From Letharia columbiana (lineage: Eukaryota > Ascomycota > Lecanoromycetes > Lecanorales > Parmeliaceae), in assembly GCF_014066305.1 (NCBI RefSeq), contig NW_023501101.1, positions 236,898 through 300,897 of the forward strand: a stretch of DNA of 64,000 nt, given 5' to 3'. A program made the translations under genes and the position numbers. Under the pieces are notes generated by a model that did no database searches, had not been told where the DNA came from, and saw only the letters and a program-made list of their open reading frames with translations. Positions 1-12,038 of the stretch are shown one piece after another; positions within the stretch are counted from its first letter, which is position 1, and each line of letters starts with the position of its first letter.

Positions 1-3000
1 TATACCAATGCGCTGAAAGAGATCTTCCATAATTGAGTGGAGACGCTGCGCTCAAGAACGTCGCGCACAGGGTGAAATGTTGGGTCATCAGGATCGCGAA
101 TGAAGTCTGTCAAGTCACGTCAGCTAAGGCTTCCTCCACTCTCTAAAGATGGACTTACATAGAACGCCGGTACGCATCAGCTTCCGGCACATGGCAACAA
201 ACAACGCAAAGTGAAACATGTAACATGTTCCTACGAACCAATGGACAAAGATAGAAGTGTAGGGAGATGACATGGTGAACTCGATCCGCGACATCAATGT
301 GGCGCTGTCGAAAAGCGGCAGCAGTGCCACGTCGAGCAGCAGCCCACAATATAGAGGAAATACAATCATCTCAATACTGATGATCAAGATTACCTTCAGA
401 ACACCTCCAGCTTGGTAGAGGACATCCGCAAGCACTCCGGGTACTCTTTCGGCTTTGTTGATGCCTTTGATCCGAGCGTTGAGGTTGAGGTATACCACTC
501 CCAAGAATGCAAAGAACAGATACCCGAACATCACGGCGAGGGCTCGGTCCTTCGTACCCCAATATGCTAAATCGTAGTCGAGGGGAGTGGATCTTGGTGT
601 CATGCTGAGATTGACATGGAGCGGATGGAAATGAGAGACCGAGGATGTTGAAGGCACGATAGTTGGGACTTGGTCGATGACAAAGGTCGAGAGTGCCTTC
701 CCTTGGTTGACGACTCCGGAGGCGAAAACCATTGCAGTTTCCTCAAAACCGGAGCTGTTATATGCGACATTGAAGCAGTAGCCGATGTAGTCGCATACGC
801 CACGCAAAAGCCATCTAGCTCTGCCTTCAATGGACAGCAAAGACTCATGAGCAATGACCGAAAAGGCGGGGATGTCAGACTCGAACATAATGTTCCCTGT
901 TGCAGAAATAACATTCATAAGCCTCTCCAGTGCACCCTCTGCATAGAACTTAGCCGTCTCTGCTACCGACAAGTTTTTAGTGATTTTCGCCATAGGTGGT
1001 ATGACCCATCCAATTGGGGTGCAGAGGAGGCGGGCGAAGATATCGGTCCAGTAGAACGTGCAGGCGATGCCAAATGTGAAGCCATCTATGATAGTATCTG
1101 CGATTGATACAGAGCACCGTAATGGGAGCTTCAATAGAAGCGAGACAGGATGAGCCAAAAAGACCAGGAACAGCTTCCCTGAAATGTATGGTATCCAGAC
1201 ACCAAAAAATATGGTCAGTGACACAAGACAGGCGCAGAACATTCCGTTTTGTACCAATCCTGCTAGAGGGCCTTGCATTCCCACAAGCTCCATTATGCCC
1301 TCTAAGTCCTCAATGTCTTCAGCTGCTTCAATCTCATTCGGATCGAGACCCGCTTGAATGGCGGCTGCAACCACTTCGGGGTCTTGCCCGGGAACTTCAC
1401 CATCATTGTCAGCCGCCCTCAAGGGATGTCCGTGTTCCATGGGCACAAAAGGCGCTTCCTCGGCGATGTTGTTTACGATGTGCTCATCATCACCGGCTGG
1501 CTGCTCAAAGGGAGAGGGCGCTGGCGCATCGCCTCCCCAAAGCCAGTCTGTGATAGGTTCAAGAAGGCCACGACGTCGCTCGGGGGTTCCTTGAGGGAAA
1601 TCGGCTGGCGCCTGTCCTTCGTTTGCTTCAATCGGCGAAGTAGTAGGCTGCGCTGTTTCAAGCAGTAGTTCCCTACTTGAGTTGTCTGAACCTGGATTAC
1701 TAGCAATGATGTTTTCCTCCGCCGACTCTCTCTCGTACTCAGGGTGGAATGGGCTGTCATTAGGGCTATCGAGGGCAGCATCAGTTGAGCTAGCAGTATC
1801 AAGATCCCTTTGGGCTCCGTTAGCTAGGACATCCTGACCTTTCGCGCTTTTCCCTGTTGAGTTCTGGGTTGGGTCAGATGGATGATTGAGTGCTACGGCC
1901 TTGTGATCTTGCGAGTAACTGCTTGCCCTCCCTGAAGTAGCAGGGCTCCTTTGTGACTTTCTAGCAGGAGACCTGGGGCCCTCAACGACTGCATCTTGGT
2001 TCAAACTTCGCGGAGGTTCTGTGCTCAAGCTCTGTTCGTCTTTGGGCTCCGAGTTGACATTCAGTGACAATTTATCAAGAACCACGAATCCTTCGTCATC
2101 ACTCGGCCAACGGCTACTGTTGGGACCATTGTCTTCATTGCTCAGCGTTGCAGTGACTGGTTTATCCGCCGGAGAAACAATCTGACCCTCCGGAACATTT
2201 ACGCTAGACAGATTTTCAATCTTTCCCATAGTCGCCACAATCCAACTCAGCTCATCATTGCGACCCTCCTCGTCAATGATTCTGATGACCTCAGAAGGTT
2301 TGTTCTCGGCGCGGTTCCAAAGCTCCTGGAACGTGTTCCCAGGGTCATCACCGTCCTCCGAGACTCGAGACTGTTCTTCGATAGTGCGACGAATCTCAGC
2401 AGCCCTAGCTAATTTGTCCCTGTCCGGCATCGCGGGTCTCTGAAGTGAGCCTTGAGATTGGTCCTTGGTGTCATTCTCGGATGCATCAGCTTTTGATTTC
2501 GAATTCTCGATTGCCACGTCTTCAGGTTGCGAATCCTCAGTAGCAAAGTCGTCCCCGTGATTCACACCTTGCTCCGTAATCTGTCTGGGGGGGACTGGTC
2601 TTCGGGGTCTAGGCCTTGCAATCAACCTCGCCCTTGGCCCTTGTACTTGTACACCTGCATCTGCGAGCCCGACATCACCTTCACCTTGGGGGCCTTGATG
2701 TCTCTGATCAATGGGCTGTTGCACTGGAGCGTCTGCGTTTTGGGCTCCGGGAAGATTGACGCGGGCTTCAGCCCCGCCAAAGAGATTAGGCTGTTGCTGG
2801 ACCACCCACTCTCTGATCAAGAATATTAGTATAAAAGCCGTGACAAGCGCCAGCGTAATGATCTGTCCTTCAAGGGCATCAACTATGAGATTGTTCAGCA
2901 TAGCTGACCTCGTCAGCGTCCTCAGGAACTTGACGTCAGAAAGCCAGGATGACGAGCGTGGAACATGGGCTGCGTGACTAGTAACGTTAGTCATTGAAGT

Positions 3001-3855
3001 CACTGAAGATGAGGATTCGCCCGACGATCGACCCATGACGAAACTATAGAGATTTTTCAACAGCTTGAGCCCTAGAGGTTCACCAGCCGCAAAGGTCACC
3101 AGCCGTCGAATAGGTGAGACGAGGTCCGGGATCTTGTTTGAGATTTGCAATATGAACGCCGATGCGGTAGCTTCTCTTGATGTGAACAAGTTTTGGTTCG
3201 CTGGACTCGTGCCTCGTGCAGCAAGCTTGGCGGAAACGTTGAGGATTTCCGACTCAGTTTGTATGCCCCTTTCTTTCCAATCCACCCAGCCCCCGTCCCC
3301 TATCCAGAAAAGACCCCTCCAAATGGTTCGCATACACCATGGTAGCCATACTACCCAGACGAACATCACGAGCTGGAAGCGTGACCAGGTCAGGAAACTT
3401 TTCCATGTGTGTATTGCAGCCTGGCGTAGGAAGACCGGAAGTGGAACGGTACTAGGCATGTGGGGATGATAGAGTTTGGTGAAGTGAAACGGTGTCTTGC
3501 ACAACTCGCAGTGCTTCTTCTGTGAATGTGACAGCCATTCCATGAGGCAGTTTTGATGGACAAACTTGATGCTGCCACTGCATTTGCACGGATAGAACAA
3601 GGGTTCTTCCTGGGAACCCTCGCCTCGGCATATCCTACAGGTGTCCGGTTCATCCAAACTTTTCTGTTTCTCCTTTGCATTTGTATCGTATGCTGGATCA
3701 TTCATGATGTCCGGAATAGCCTCGGGGCTCCCATCATCCAAGCCCTTCTGTTCTCCCTCCAGATTCTGGTCTTGCACTCGCATTTTCACGTTATCAGAAT
3801 CGGTACCAGGCCTTGGGTTTTGGCCCGCGGCATTTGTAGCTTCAGCAGGTTCCAT
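1..3855 (-). CDS. doa10: Doa10/Ssm4-type ER membrane RING-CH ubiquitin ligase (3' end beyond window)
   Basis: ER and inner nuclear membrane E3 ubiquitin ligase of the Doa10/MARCH6 family, which marks misfolded and short-lived proteins for degradation. An N-terminal RING-CH finger (about residues 72-123) carries the C4HC3 ligands: CRIC, CKCSGSIKFVHQNC and CELC. It is followed by several hydrophobic stretches, a long acidic disordered loop, and a second block of membrane helices. The ATG at 3855 has a strong context (GCCATGG); upstream in-frame codons lack ATG. A 52-nt intron (107-158, GTAAGT...GACAG) splices the last long exon (159-3855) to 1-106, giving the family motif FIRDPDDPTFHPVRDVLER. 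The reading frame runs off the window, so the C-terminus is missing here only by truncation. It is divergent from the repeat-protein gene at 4535. Confidence 0.93.
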
Positions 3856-4534
3856 GGCGAGATAGTCAGGGCCTATGTGGGTAGGGCAGGGACGGAGTCG
3901 TCTCAAGCGGAAATGCGTGAACTGTGAGGAGACACCTCATCTCAGCGAGCTTAGAAGTGCAGTTCCATAAGTGTACTTGATGTTCTATTGATGTGGCTCC
4001 CTTTACTGGTGAGACTAGGAAGCCTAAGAGGATTCGAAGAGCAACGGATTTCGGTCGCGGCCAATAAGGCTAGCGTTAAAGGTCCTCGGAATCTTCGGAG
4101 GTCGACGACGATCAGATCAGCTTTTGGTCAAAGAGGACGTAAAAAGAGTTCCATAAAGTTGTAGAGATGTGAAATAAATAGTGCTGTGATGGCCTGGACA
4201 GTTGGGAGTGAGCACAAAGAGGGTACCAGTACATCCTTGGCACGCGACAAAATTGCATCACTTGAACGGGCAAGCAGGATTTAGATAGTTATCGGAAACG
4301 CCCAACACTACCTTCTAATCTACCATGACAATACATGTTGCTATCTCTTGACTACTAACGCTGGACCTGCGTTCTCTTGTCATTCCTTCTTCGCTCCCTT
4401 TCGACGCGAAAATTATCCAAGCTCTTCCGAGAGGTCAACTGACTTGAACGCTGTAAAAGACGTTCCAACGTTTGTCCTCCATACCTCCTTTCCCCCAACT
4501 CACCGTGGCTACGACACAGCTCCAACACTCTGCT
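3856..4534. promoter_or_regulatory. Divergent intergenic region between doa10 and the repeat-protein gene
   Basis: 679 bp between two divergent start codons, so it must hold both promoters and 5' leaders. The part just upstream of 4535 is pyrimidine-rich, as is usual for fungal leaders. I recognise no specific operator. Confidence 0.5.
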
Positions 4535-7500
4535 ATGGCAGCAGAGGCGAATGGGCGGCCGATAGACCCAACTACCGCCAAAGGTAGACCAAACGGCCAG
4601 GTCGTTGGACGGAAACCTACGGGCAAGAAAGGTACAACACAAAGCCTTTCAAGTAAGGGCTTTGGCTGGATCGCCAGGTGAGTTGTAGTCATATCTTCAA
4701 AGTCATTAATCATGCTGAGGCTGTGTGAAATCTAGGCTGCTCGTTTGGTATACCGTTATTACTGCCCTCTTTCGCTGTCCCTCGTCTTTCGACAATCTCA
4801 ACGAGGGATCTCCCAAAGTTTGTGAGCCTTACCTGAGTGTGCGATCACATGTAGCACCATACCTCGAGCCTTTCTATAAATCATACGCTGCACCTCATGT
4901 GGAGAAGGTACGTCCGTATGTTGCGAAATTCAACCAAGAGATCTACACCCCATCGTTGGCATATGGAAAACAAAGCTATGACAATCATGGGGCTCCAAGA
5001 GTCCAGCAGGCCCGAGCATATGGCCAGGAACAGTGGGCAAACATTGTGAAACCTCAGATTGATACCGCTCAGGCACAGGTCAAGAAGCAGTACGACTCCA
5101 ATTTGGCCCCACAGGTCAACAAAGCTTCTGCTGCAGCTGCTCCCTACTATGCTTTCAGCCGCCACAGCATTTCCGAGATATACAATACATACATTTTGCC
5201 GACATTGGAGACTTCCCGTCCGTATGCTGAAAGTACTTACGCGTTCGGACACAAGCTTACTGTCGAGACCGGTCTGCCATATGCCCAATCCGCATGGTCA
5301 TCGACCGTCGTGTTGTTTGACCACACCATATGGCCGAAGCTTCGTGTTCTATATGGTAACAATGTTGAGCCTCAGTTGGTCAGAATTGGGGAGAGGCTTG
5401 GTAGATACCGCGACGGTAAAAAGCTCAAAGCCGTCATGGAAGAGGATGATAGCTCGAGCCAGCTTTCTTCGACATCATCTAGCACTTCATCAATCGTAGC
5501 GTCGATCGCACCTCAAAGCTCTAGCCCCACCACGACCACTGAATCCTCAGCAGCCAGCGCATCCTCTGCGACTTCTGAAGAAGAAGCGAAACAGACGCGG
5601 GAGAAGATTGAAAGCGACCTGAAGAACTGGCAGGAGAAGTTTGCGAAAGCCGCAGACAAGGGAACTGAAGATCTAGAGGAGCGCGTGAAGGAGATCACTG
5701 ATCGCCAAATTAAAAACCAGGCCCATGGAGTCGGCGAGGCCTTGGTTGTCCAGCTGGAAGAGACATCCAGATCTGAATTGGTAAAGCTCAAGAAAGAAAT
5801 AATGGTCTTGGTCAAGAAGCTTCCCGAAGGTTACGACGATACCGACCTTGGCAGGGCTACTCTTTCGTTATCAAGATCAACGAGGCATGCTGGTGTTACG
5901 GTGAAGGACAAAGCACAGAGCTTGAGAACCTGGAAAGACAACTTTGACTTGGAGACTCAATCACTTGTGTATGCGGCATCCGAATCAACATTGGACGTTA
6001 TCGATAACATCCGTGACCTCGGCCTGCAAGAAATTGGCCTTCGATGGGCTCAAATGGAAGGCGTCACTTACAAGGACTGGTCAAAATATCACGAGGTCAA
6101 AAAAACTTTCGACGAATGGCGCCAGAAGGTTGAAGCCGTTGCAAAGAACCACGAGGGATTGCAAAAGGCGAAGGATGCTGGAGAGGAAGTCGAGTCGAGA
6201 GGCATGGCTTCCGCCGAAAAAACAGCTAAGGAACTTGCCCGATTGAAGGAAGTCGGTCAATGGAAGATTGAAGCAAAGGATGCCTCGGATGACTTCAGTA
6301 CCAAATACATGCCTGCTGCTGCCGCCGCAGGGGCTCAAAAAGTAATGGACAAAGCTAGTTCAGCCAGCGAACATGTCGTTGGGACATCTCAAGGTACCGT
6401 CGAGTCTATCGTCTCTGAAGCCACCGAGAAAGCTTCGGATGCGGCATCGAGTGTCTCCGCTGCGGCTGTTGGTACTGAGCCTGGGGTCGGTGAGCAGGCG
6501 AATTCCAGTGTCATGGACGCAGCCAGCGTCGTTTCAGAGAGAGCAAGCGAAGCTGTAGTGGGCACACCCAAACCGAAAGTTCAAAGCATTGTTTCTGCTG
6601 CCAAGGAAAAAGCCAATCAGATAGCCTCTGACGCCGGCGAGACCGTCGCTGGAACACCAGCACCAGGAAAAAGAGCTTCAAGTAGTGCAACTTCTGTCAT
6701 CTCAAGCGCTTCCTCAGTGGCAAGCAAGGCTTCGAAAAAGGTATACGGAGGAGCAATGGCTCAGAAAGTTGGCGAGCAGAAGCCCATACTCGACGATGTC
6801 TTCAGTGACGATGACGATGCGACCTACTCCGAGAAAATGCAAAGTATGGTCAATCAAGCTGGCGAAAAATTCGCGGATGTCACAAAAGCCGTCAATGAGG
6901 CTTTAATGAAAGCCAAAACAACGCAAGGAACAGTCGAGAGCGCTTCATCGGTCGCAGACGAACAGTACTCAAAGGCACTTGCGGCAGCTTCGAGCGTCCT
7001 GTATGGCACTGAAACAGGCGCCGTCGAGAGTGCAACGAGTGTAGCGTCGAGCAAGTATGCCCAAGCTGTAGAAATGTGAGTGGAACCTAACCCTGTCTCA
7101 AGACATTGTGCTCACTCTGTTTAGGGCGTCCTCAATTATTTACGGGACTTCGACCCCTGTGACGCAATCTGCCGCCAGCGGAGCTTCCTCAGCATATGCG
7201 AAAGCCGTTTCCAGAGCAAACGAACAGTACTCGCACGCAAGGTCTATCATTTCTGCGCAAGTTACTGGAGAGCCAAAGTCAGTTCACGAGGATATGTTCG
7301 CTTCAGTGGAGAGCGGCTATTCTGGAGCACTGGCTGCGGCCAGCGACTACTTCCAGGGGGTTTTTGATGCAGCCTCAACTGCTGCTTATGGTACGCCGCT
7401 GAGTCCTCAACAATCTTTTGTCGCTGCAGCGGATGCAAAATACTCGGATGCAATGTTAGCTGCATCGTCTCAACTCGACTCTGCGAAAACGGCAATGGGA

Positions 7501-9201
7501 TCTACGTCAACCCCCGGTTATGAGAAATTCATGTCTGAAGCCAGCGAACGTTATTCAAGCTTGATTGGAGCTGCCAGTTCTTCTCACGCATCTGCAACAA
7601 AAGCGGCCAGCGAAGCGATTTATGGTCCAAGTCAAGGCGTCTTTGAATCCATATCAGCACTTGCTTCATCAAGGCTCGCGGATAGCTTGAGTGCCGCCTC
7701 CGCTCAATATTCCAGTGTGAAGACTGCGATGGGTGCAACCCCTACTCCAGTCCATCAACAATACGTTGCGGAAGGCCAACGCCGATATTACGAGGCGGTG
7801 GGCTTAGCTCATGACCGCTACTCGGAGTTTCTTGGAGCAGCGACAAACGCAGTGATGGGGACTCCAACGCCAAAACACGAGAGCTTTGCTAGCGTTGCGT
7901 CAGAAAGACTTTACGGCACCCAAACACCTGCTTATCAATCATTGTTGAATGCAGCTCAGTCGCAGTACAGCGACGCAGTATCTCAGGCTTCTGAAAAACT
8001 GGATTCCGTCATGGGTTCAGCGAATTCAGTTGTTGGAAAGACAAGCAAGTCGCCAGCACAGAGCATATTTGACTCGGCCTCCTCTCAGTACAATTCAGCA
8101 ATTTCCCTGGCATCTGCGTCGCTGTCTTCAGTTTCTGCCGCTGCAAGTACTGCAATCATTGGTAGTTCAACGGGCAAAGTCGAGTCCATGGCATCAGCGG
8201 CCTCCGAGAAAGCGTCTTCAATCTCTTCCGCGGCTAGCGCTGGTGTCATTGGTTCTGAGACGCCATGGACAAAGTCCGTTGCAAGTCAAGCGTCCACGAA
8301 CTGGGATGCTCTTGTTTCTCAAGCCTCGGAGAGGGTCTATGGCGCTCCGGCCCCTTATTCGCAGTCGGTCCTCTCGCAAGCCGGCGAGTACGCATCGCAA
8401 GCCACTGACGCAGCCGCATCACAATATCAAGCTGTCCAGGCTCTCTTCTCCGAGCTTGTCCATGGCAGGGAGCCGGATTTCACCGAATCAGCCATGAACC
8501 GCCTGAGCGCGGCCTACTACACCGGTGCACTCGCCAGCGTCGCGGCTTCCGCGTCGAGTTATGCAAGCGATGTCTATGCCTCTGCATCTTCAGTCGTCTC
8601 TACCGTGTTTACTCCTCCCGCCACTCTTGAAGCGATCATCGCCGCAGCAAATGAGCAAGTCAACGCTGCTGTTGAGGCCGCAAGCAACGCGTATCATGGG
8701 TCAAGCAAAGGGACATATGAGCAAGGCACATCTGCCGCCGCTAGTGCTGCATCGTCGGTCTCATCACGCGCTAGTGAAGCCATCTATGGGACTCAGCCAA
8801 GCTTTGTCGACTCAGCTCAAGTTAGTCTCAATGATGTAGCGAGATCTGCGCAGGATGCCATCTCGGCCGCTCTCTACGGCACCACGGCGACAGCAGCCAC
8901 GGCCAGTTTCACTAACGCTGCTAGCAATGCTTATGCCTCCGTCTCTTCAGTGGTGGCAGACAACGCGGCTGCCGCAAGTTCAGCTATGGATGCCACTCAA
9001 TCCAAGATCAGAGAGGCTGTTTATGGCCCGGAGAAAGGAGCCATGGAAAGTGCACAGGGGAGACTCATGGCCGCGGTAGAGAGTGCAAGGGCCAAGCTGG
9101 CTGAGTTTGGAAGTGGTGTACAGGAGACTACTGAGGATTTGGTCAGCAGTGTCAGTAGCGCTGCTGCCAAGATGACCGATACTGTGAGAGATGAGCTGTA
9201 A
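4535..9201 (+). CDS. Large Ala/Ser-rich repeat protein with N-terminal membrane anchor ('hoxa13'-misnamed fungal family)
   Basis: Three exons: 4535-4677, 4736-7075 and 7125-9201 (introns of 58 and 49 nt, phases 2 and 2), giving about 1519 residues. The first ATG is at 4535; the open frame upstream begins with TTG. Across the first splice the text reads GFGWIARLLVWYTVITALF, a signal anchor, followed by a conserved segment of repeated PY/APHVE/RPY motifs. This is the fungal family that databases often label 'transcription factor hoxa13', although no homeodomain is visible. Residues of about 230-600 are Ser-rich, then helical and charged (coiled-coil-like). The rest is a long array of about 40-45-residue units built on Y-G-[TS]-x-[TP]-P followed by amphipathic A/S-rich helix, resembling apolipoprotein/LEA-type surface-binding repeats. 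Function is unknown. A role at a membrane or lipid surface is only inference. Confidence 0.85.
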
Positions 9202-9969
9202 ACGATTTAGTACGAGACGTGAAGAGCGAGACGGACTGAGATGAGAGGCAAGGTAGTCAGATGGAAGGAGAGAGTGAAGAAGAGAGTGAAAGCGAGAATG
9301 GAGACGGAGAGGGGAGGTGGACAGGGGAGTTGCATGATGGCACGAAAATTTTCGCTAATTCCTTTCTACCCTTCCGCAATACAAACAGCTTTGTGAATCC
9401 ATTTCTTGGTGCAGAATTATGGATTTCTCGTACATAGAGCGATGTGTCTCTTTGTGTTGCAGTTCTTGGCGATATCCCCCTTGCAATGTTCAGATAGTTA
9501 GAGACTTGAGCCGTACTGTACTAATTACGAGAGCTATCTTTTTTATATAGCTCCTCATCATATGACGATCTCTAGTGACTGTTATGATATCTATGCAATA
9601 TCAAGGGCAATTTTCAGCGCAGCGTTGCGATACCTCGAATATCACCAGCTGGATTTTAGTCGGTCGAGTCAGGTATCGCTTTGACACCGCTTTCCACGTT
9701 CTATATAGTCGTGGGCAAGATATTTCCCAGACCTTCAATGCAAATGTGCTGCAATGTTCTGGGCGATCATGCCCACTTCTTGCATCCGTTCGAATTTCGG
9801 TTGTTCGGGCCCTTCTAGCCCTCTTCCTTCTTGCGACCTTGTCTCCCATTCTTCTAGCCCTAGTGTTTGCGTTCCATATGCGTAATCTTGGAGGGATCTT
9901 TCACACCGACGTCCTTTCAGCCTATCCAAGCACTCGGGCGAGAGTCCATTCCCTATACAATGCCCTTCT
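9202..9969. other. Convergent intergenic region
   Basis: Holds the 3' ends of the repeat-protein gene and of trs20. A purine-rich stretch (9220-9330) follows the first stop codon. I see no further gene; the long open frame on the + strand here mirrors trs20. Confidence 0.5.
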
Positions 9970-10610
9970 TCACAAATACTTCCTCCCTGCCGCCACGACC
10001 CTCTGCTTAAACACAGGACTCCCGATCTTGCTCTCGGTACTGGCGAACGGATTCATAATGGCTTTCAGCCAGACCTCAAAGACCTCTCCAAAAAACTGTC
10101 TTATCGCCTCTTCTGTCTGCGGACTGGTGGGATTGTTCGGTATACTGGTGCTACTTGAGGACGAAGTGCCACGACTGGCGGTACTGGTAGAAGGCGGGAC
10201 GGAAGTGTAGGGCGTGAAAGGTGGGAAGCTGTTTGGCATGGGTTGAGAGGTAGGGGCTGTGTTGGGAGGGTGGGGAAGGTGGAGCAGCATGAAGCGGGTG
10301 GAGGTCGGAGTTAAGAAGGTGGAGATGTGGGAGGAGGCAAATTGGTCGATGCGTTTAAGATACCTGATACCATCATCAGCAATCCTACCATGGATTGAGC
10401 CTATTGTGAAGAAGAGAAGGGTTACATCTGATTGTTGGTCCATTGCAGCTCGTCCACGAAATCCAAGCTGCTATGTACAATGAAAGGGTTCATATGTCGT
10501 GCCTCTTGACTGAATCGGGCGACACCATCTCCGCCTTGCTTGGAAGTGCCAAACTCGAGCTCAAAGAGAGGTTGGTCTCGCGTGCCGACAATGCAGAAGT
10601 AGTAGGACAT
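9970..10610 (-). CDS. trs20: TRAPP complex subunit Trs20 (sedlin, TRAPPC2)
   Basis: Core subunit of the TRAPP vesicle-tethering complexes (ER-Golgi transport, autophagy), longin-like sedlin fold. Exon 1 (10426-10610) encodes MSYYFCIVGTRDQPLFELEF and FGTSKQGGDGVARFSQEARH, the classic sedlin start. A 62-nt intron (10364-10425, GTAACC...ATCAG) joins it in frame to exon 2 (9970-10363), beginning MYLKRIDQF and ending EEAIRQFFGEVFEVWLKAIM then NPF and KIGSPVF. Predicted length is 192 residues, against about 140 in animals. The extra length is a Pro/Ser/Thr-rich insertion between the central strand and the last helix, which many fungal orthologues also show. Recognition of the family is secure. Confidence 0.95.
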
Positions 10611-11501
10611 GTTGTCCGCCTCAGAAAGGAGACTGGCGAGAGTGGTTGGGATGGGAAGGGGTCAGGCCTGCTGCCATGACCATGGACTTGACTACAGACT
10701 TTGACAAGGCATTGTACTTAAAGTGTCGAACGCCCACTACACTCAATAAGACCTACTGGTGTACATACATTTCCCTTAGCTTCCCTTGGCACAGTCTTAT
10801 CTTATCTGATGGCTTGGCAAGAGTTCCTCGGCGCGGCGACGACTGTTTGTTAGAAATCTTCTGACTCAACGAAAGCAAGCCTGACCTCGATGAAAAAGCT
10901 GTCACAAGCTGCTTATCTTATTTTTCTTTTTTCCCCCAAAGGATGCAACCTTGGATAGGACATAGCCTGATGGCACCAACTGACCTCTCAAAGTCTCCTG
11001 CCTGTGGTCAGATGCCCTACTCTATCGCCTGTGGTGCCTGGATTCTTTGCTATTTAGGCAAGATGGAAGGGGCTGTGCGTAATGGATGCCTCAACGCAAG
11101 GTATCGGAACAGCTTTGTTTGCATCCTTGATCAAGCTTTTAGATGGATATCCAACTAAAAAGCTCTGATGAGATGGCAAAGTTAGGAAGGTGGAGTCGCA
11201 ATCGTATCAAAACAGTAGTGACTGGGTCTCGTTCAGGTGGGAATCGAAATCATACCTGATCTTTGGCTGCGAGAATGACACAGCCGGTAGGCTCGTGCTC
11301 GAGTCACTCATGCTGCCTTGTGGGCATATATAGTGCTCTCGCCTCACCTTAACTCCTACAGTTCAATTACATCTCGCCATGACTTCCGCTCTTTTGATCG
11401 TTTATCTGGTCCCTCAAATAGTGGTGGTCCTCGCTTTTCTCTTGACCTGCATCTCCGAGTATCTTGCATAGCGTTGGCCTCCTTTCATTCTATCTCCTCT
11501 G
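10611..11501. other. Intergenic region
   Basis: Divergent spacer between trs20 and the small gene at 11502. It contains a TATATA at 11326-11331 and pyrimidine-rich leader sequence before 11502. No convincing coding sequence. Confidence 0.4.
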
Positions 11502-12038
11502 ATGCGCACACTTCGAAAACGGCATTCATGGCCACCCCTCCGCAAACCTAGAGCCTTCTACTTTGACGAGGCCGTTGATCAAGACCCATTCGCATACTTC
11601 ATCTCACCAGCCGATGAACGAGACGTGTTTTTCAACAGCCACCTAGCAGCGGACATCGACAGGAAGAAGCGTCCTCGTTCACTGTCACCATTCCATCGAA
11701 ACTCCACTTCGCTCTTGTCCGCGGCCACAGCTGCAGCATCGCCCACCGCGCAGCTGAAAAGATGGATTGAAAGGATGGAGCTGCGATGTTTCCGGCGCAA
11801 TGCAAGCAGCATCGAACAGCGTATGCCATCACCCGACCCGCCTGACCTTCCGGAGATGGCCCGGACAGTCTCTCCTCCGCTTCGGGGGAGGAGGAATGTT
11901 CGCATCAGCTCAGGTAACCGTGTGACTCCCAATTCTAGGAGTAGACCTAGACGCCCGAGAGTCTGGAGGGAGCCCGCTAAGGATATCTGGCCGGTAGCTG
12001 AGGAGAGAGAAGATATTGGACTGGGAATACTTTTGTGA
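11502..12038 (+). CDS. Small basic protein of unknown function
   Basis: A single-exon ATG-initiated frame of 178 codons that looks like a real gene. It has an N-terminal KPRAFYFDEA..DPFAYF segment, a Ser/Arg-rich disordered middle with an amphipathic helix (LKRWIERMELRCFRR), and a C-terminal block RPRVWREPAKDIWPVAEE then GLGI, which I believe recurs in other ascomycete hypothetical proteins but cannot check. No enzymatic motif, signal peptide or membrane segment is present; Arg/Lys richness suggests nucleic-acid or chromatin association at most. The opposite strand is also open over this interval, so a protein-level search is the deciding test. Confidence 0.55.
   Translation: MRTLRKRHSWPPLRKPRAFYFDEAVDQDPFAYFISPADERDVFFNSHLAADIDRKKRPRSLSPFHRNSTSLLSAATAAASPTAQLKRWIERMELRCFRRNASSIEQRMPSPDPPDLPEMARTVSPPLRGRRNVRISSGNRVTPNSRSRPRRPRVWREPAKDIWPVAEEREDIGLGILL

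Noticed and set aside
9575..10210. 211-codon + strand frame
   Set aside because: Mostly antisense to the trs20 C-terminal exon and its 3' flank; no motif, and trs20 is certain.
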